Shown here: positions 5,289-5,734 of the stretch, in pieces
Layout: the number at the start of each line of letters is the position of its first letter
Numbering within the stretch: the first letter of the stretch is position 1
From: Burkholderiales bacterium
GTDB taxonomy: Bacteria; Pseudomonadota; Gammaproteobacteria; Burkholderiales; Burkholderiaceae_F
DNA length: 5,734 bases
Assembly: GCA_021298875.1 (NCBI GenBank)
Contig: JAJTHJ010000321.1
Location: 1 to 5,734, forward strand
Reading direction: 5' to 3'
The notes under the pieces: model-generated
What the model saw: the letters and a program-made list of their open reading frames with translations, nothing else
What the model was told of the DNA's origin: nothing
Database searches by the model: none
Program-made: the position numbers and the translations under genes

Positions 5289-5734
5289 ATGCCGGCCAGG
5301 GGGCGCAGCCTGTGGTTAACGCTGCACCTTTGGTTGGGGCTGCTGCTGGGGCTGTGGTTCGCGCTGGTCGGCGCGACCGGCACGTTGCTCGTCTACCGCG
5401 AGCCGCTCGACCGCTGGCTCGACCCCGAACTGCTGACCGCCCGCGCGCCGGGGCCGCCGCTGCCGCCGCAGACGATCGTTGCCGCTGCCACCGAGCGCTT
5501 CGGCCACGTCGAGCGCATCCGCCTGCCTGCGGCGCCGGGTGATGTGTATCGGCTGCAAGTGCGCACGGAACCGAGCTGGCGCGTGGACATCGATCGCCTC
5601 GAAGCGACGTTCGATCCCGCCACCGGCGCGCTGCTCGGCAGCCGGCCGACGGAAGCGCTGGGGCTGTCGTCACCGCTGCTGTTGCGCACACTCTACGAGT
5701 TCCATCGCAATGTGCTGCTGGGCGAGCCGGGGTC
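5289..5734 (+). CDS. PepSY-associated transmembrane protein, 3' end cut by the window
   Basis: An open frame runs from the ATG at 5289 to the window edge without a stop (148 codons plus 2 bases), so this is the N-terminal part only. Residues 8-35 form a transmembrane helix with the family's opening pattern, LHLWLGLLLGLWFALVGATG (12-31), followed by LLVYREPLDRWLDPEL (33-48). A periplasmic segment containing a PepSY-like repeat comes next: YRLQVRTEPSWRVDIDR (87-103) and an FDPATGALLG turn (108-117). LYEFHRNVLLGEPG (135-148) then matches the segment before the second helix in PepSY_TM proteins. Relatives have about four helices and usually 350-500 residues. Many are encoded beside TonB-dependent siderophore receptors and act in iron or flavin-linked electron transfer at the inner membrane; a specific role here cannot be read. 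It follows the DUF1499 gene by 13 bases and is probably cotranscribed with it. Confidence 0.87.
   Translation, partial: MPARGRSLWLTLHLWLGLLLGLWFALVGATGTLLVYREPLDRWLDPELLTARAPGPPLPPQTIVAAATERFGHVERIRLPAAPGDVYRLQVRTEPSWRVDIDRLEATFDPATGALLGSRPTEALGLSSPLLLRTLYEFHRNVLLGEPG

Overview
The window is 5.7 kb of very GC-rich bacterial DNA (roughly 70% G+C by eye) with strong G/C preference at third codon positions. Gene content and style suggest a proteobacterium, most likely a betaproteobacterium, with Xanthomonadaceae-type gammaproteobacteria as the main alternative. This placement is inference from composition and gene families; no rRNA or other marker gene is present. All eight genes recognised lie on the + strand and are tightly packed. 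No stretch over 60 bases lacks a gene. I see no tRNA, rRNA, CRISPR array, insertion sequence or convincing terminator.

Region 1 (8-4739) looks like one metabolic cassette of six genes. In order: an exported DUF547 protein; a degenerate Rossmann (atypical SDR, TIP30/epimerase-like) protein; a family-2-type glycosyltransferase of the TIGR04283 kind; a CofC/MobA-like nucleotidyl- or glycosyltransferase of the TIGR04282 (DUF2064) kind; an exported DUF3047 protein; and an FAD/NAD(P)H oxidoreductase of the TIGR03169 kind, which in other organisms is the N-terminal half of SelD fusions. Four-base stop/start overlaps (GTGA at 1601, ATGA at 2890, ATGA at 3612) and a 3-base gap bind genes 2 to 6 into a translationally coupled run. 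The first gene begins 7 bases inside the window, so the operon probably starts upstream.

TIGR04283 and TIGR04282 were named as 'rSAM/selenodomain-associated' transferases and are often labelled arsenosugar-biosynthesis glycosyltransferases. The third marker, TIGR03169, also has a selenium-linked history. The radical SAM partner (ArsS-type), an ArsM methyltransferase and a SelD domain are all absent here. The cassette is therefore best read as part of a poorly characterised small-molecule or glycoconjugate pathway with cytoplasmic transferases, a flavoprotein and two periplasmic proteins. The product is unknown.

Region 2 (4737-4778) is a tandem array of six heptamers with consensus TGRTCGG; its first unit contains the stop codon of the oxidoreductase. 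It separates the cassette from region 3.

Region 3 (4796-5734) holds a membrane-anchored DUF1499 protein and, 13 bases later, the first 148 codons of a PepSY-associated transmembrane protein cut off by the window edge. These look like envelope functions with no evident tie to the cassette.
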